Part shown: piece by piece, positions 6,853 to 7,879 of the stretch
Layout of the letters: each line of letters begins with the position of its first letter
Numbering within the stretch: position 1 is the first letter of the stretch
Source: Methanobacteriaceae archaeon
GTDB taxonomy: Archaea; Methanobacteriota; Methanobacteria; Methanobacteriales; Methanobacteriaceae
Assembly (NCBI GenBank): GCA_900769095.1
Contig: CAAGFH010000077.1
Span: 1-7,879 of the forward strand
DNA: 7,879 nt
Reading direction: 5' to 3'
Position numbers and translations under genes: made by a program
The notes under the pieces: generated by a model
What the model saw: the letters and a program-made list of their open reading frames with translations, nothing else
The model's database searches: none
Told to the model about the DNA's origin: nothing

Positions 6853-7744
6853 AGATAATTAATGAAATAAAGAATACGATAGTTCCTTTAACGATAAAAT
6901 CTCTATTCTTATTAGTGTATAGAGATAAACCGTATGAAACACCTAAAGCAACAATCATCTCCAATAATCCAACTATTCCAGCGTCTAATTTTAATAGACT
7001 GCCTGCAATAAATGAAACAAGATAAGCAATAACCACAACAGCAATAATTAAACCAATCGGATTTTTAACAAATTTAAATAAAAAGGAATCTTCACTAAAA
7101 AGACCGCCTCTAGAATCATAATTATACAAAGTAGTAGGATTACCTGACAATAAATTATTTCTAGATTTTGTATTTGACCTGTTTAAAACAGAAGACAAAA
7201 ATCCACCTCTATTGTCCTCTTCATCTAACCTGTATAATGTATTTTTATAAACAGCAGGATTTTGATTTCTTCTTTTCATGAAATAATCCATATCAGAAGC
7301 ATCATAAGTGTATTCCGGATATTCTTCCTCAATATATTGAGATGCCCCACCATCATAAGGAGTATTATCTAAAGTAGTCTGGGAAGTATTATCCTGATAT
7401 CTTTTAGCTATTTCAAGTAAGTTATCCCTGTCTACTAATTTAATTTTCTTTCTAAGAGCATAATTCTTTGCCTGTTCGGAGAAATAAGATGAAGAAACAA
7501 TAGTAACTTTAGATGCCTTAATACTTTGTTGGACCTCTTCCATTTCCCTTAATACGTCAACCCCAATTTCAAAATCTTTATCATAATTTTTACATGCTAC
7601 AACAACACCAAAATCCCCAAGAGTTGTAGGTAATATAGCATATATATCTATAACTTTCTGAGAAGTCTTAAAATTCTTATAAACTTTAAAACCAGAGTCC
7701 TCCATTACTTTAGCTATAAAATTAATTAATTGTGGTTTTTCCAA
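6830..7744 (-). CDS. Membrane-anchored protein with Mrr-like restriction-endonuclease-fold domain
   Basis: The 304-residue protein has three parts. Residues 1 to about 117 resemble the Mrr/restriction-endonuclease-like (PD-(D/E)xK) fold: a helix FIAKVMEDSGF, VIDIYA with D33, then GVVVACKNY with K52, IGVDVLREMEE, KVTIVSSSYFSEQAKNYALRKKIKLVD. The usual acidic or Gln residue of the (D/E/Q)xK motif is Ala50, so nuclease activity is doubtful. Residues 118-225 are a polar, probably disordered linker rich in Tyr, Asp/Glu and Asn, with two RGG motifs (NRGGFLS at 178-184, SRGGLFS at 211-217). Residues 228-304 form three membrane helices (about 229-251, 255-276, 284-303), so the nuclease-like domain faces the cytoplasm if the N-terminus is inside. 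The start is TTG, supported by GGGTGG four bases before it and a TATA box further up. The gene stands alone, converging on the polymerase gene. No methylase or specificity subunit is nearby, so I do not call a restriction system. Confidence 0.72.
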   Translation of the reverse strand: MEKPQLINFIAKVMEDSGFKVYKNFKTSQKVIDIYAILPTTLGDFGVVVACKNYDKDFEIGVDVLREMEEVQQSIKASKVTIVSSSYFSEQAKNYALRKKIKLVDRDNLLEIAKRYQDNTSQTTLDNTPYDGGASQYIEEEYPEYTYDASDMDYFMKRRNQNPAVYKNTLYRLDEEDNRGGFLSSVLNRSNTKSRNNLLSGNPTTLYNYDSRGGLFSEDSFLFKFVKNPIGLIIAVVVIAYLVSFIAGSLLKLDAGIVGLLEMIVALGVSYGLSLYTNKNRDFIVKGTIVFFISLIILIILIFV

Positions 7745-7748
7745 ATTT

Positions 7749-7754
7749 CCACCC
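7749..7754 (-). promoter_or_regulatory. Ribosome binding site deciding a TTG start
   Basis: GGGTGG on the minus strand lies four bases before TTG 7744. No in-frame ATG occurs upstream; the ATG at 7770 is in another frame and closes after 14 codons. The next in-frame Met is residue 14, inside the first helix of the nuclease-like domain, so the TTG is the sensible start. Confidence 0.65.
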
Positions 7755-7781
7755 GCTGTGTTTTTTGCATTTAATATTATA

Positions 7782-7789
7782 ATTTATAG
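7782..7789 (-). promoter_or_regulatory. TATA box of the nuclease-like membrane protein gene
   Basis: CTATAAAT, within the longer CTATAAATTATA on the minus strand, lies about 27 bases before position 7759. A start there gives a leader of about 15 bases that includes the GGGTGG ribosome binding site. The spacing is coherent, but the surroundings are very AT-rich. Confidence 0.5.
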
Positions 7790-7811
7790 AACAAATTGTT
7801 ATTAAACTTTT

Positions 7812-7832
7812 TTATACTTTTGAATAGTATAA
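7812..7832. repeat. Perfect inverted repeat TTATACT-N7-AGTATAA upstream of the last gene
   Basis: Seven-base arms at 7812-7818 and 7826-7832 flank TTTGAAT. The repeat sits 23 bases upstream of the proposed TATA box of the minus-strand gene, where an activator or a divergent regulator could bind. It could also belong to the promoter of a plus-strand gene beyond the window edge (TTTATACT resembles a TATA box). The rest of 7833-7879 is A/T-rich and shows nothing I can name. Confidence 0.3.
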
Positions 7833-7879
7833 GATTAAAAAAAAGTTAGAGATTAAATTATAAAAAAAATATTAAAAAA

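Noticed and set aside
6830..7744. A restriction-modification or other defence system around the nuclease-like gene
   Set aside because: No methyltransferase, specificity subunit, helicase or toxin-antitoxin partner is present, and the catalytic motif appears incomplete.

Overview
The window looks like chromosomal DNA of an AT-rich methanogenic archaeon, most likely Methanobacteriales and probably Methanobrevibacter or a close relative. The evidence is a fused formaldehyde-activating enzyme/hexulose-phosphate synthase (Fae-Hps), an archaeal-type threonyl-tRNA synthetase with its own N-terminal editing domain, a CfbB/CbiA-type amidotransferase of coenzyme F430 or corrinoid synthesis, archaeal TATA boxes, and very AT-rich spacers. 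The genus is inferred from these features; no search was run.

Layout, left to right. (1) A long coiled-coil protein on + (74-838). Its natural N-terminus seems to start at an ATG at 16 with a strong ribosome binding site, but in another frame, which suggests a one-base frameshift. (2) A small zinc-ribbon protein on - (835-1116), converging on the first gene and sharing the bases TTAA with it. (3) fae-hps on - (1169-2419), followed by a hairpin/T-tract terminator. (4) thrS on - (2472-4298), just upstream of fae-hps in the same direction. (5) A 127-base divergent promoter region. (6) cfbB/cbiA on + (4426-5781), apparently leaderless, followed after one base by (7) a polytopic membrane protein resembling archaeal oligosaccharide repeat-unit polymerases (5783-6844). 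(8) Converging on it with a 15-base overlap, a membrane-anchored protein with an Mrr-like restriction-endonuclease-fold domain (6830-7744, -), which starts with TTG. The final 135 bases hold that gene's promoter and an AT-rich inverted repeat.

Most of the content is methanogen housekeeping. Fae-Hps links formaldehyde, tetrahydromethanopterin and ribulose 5-phosphate, and so supplies pentose phosphates. CfbB makes the diamide intermediate of F430, the cofactor of methyl-coenzyme M reductase. ThrRS charges tRNA. The other genes are accessory: a coiled-coil protein with a possible zinc-finger head, a zinc ribbon, a surface-polysaccharide polymerase candidate, and a nuclease-fold membrane protein whose catalytic motif looks incomplete. 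I found no tRNA, rRNA, CRISPR array, insertion sequence or clear defence island. The observations most worth following up are the split N-terminus of the coiled-coil gene and the membrane-tethered nuclease-like protein with an altered active site.
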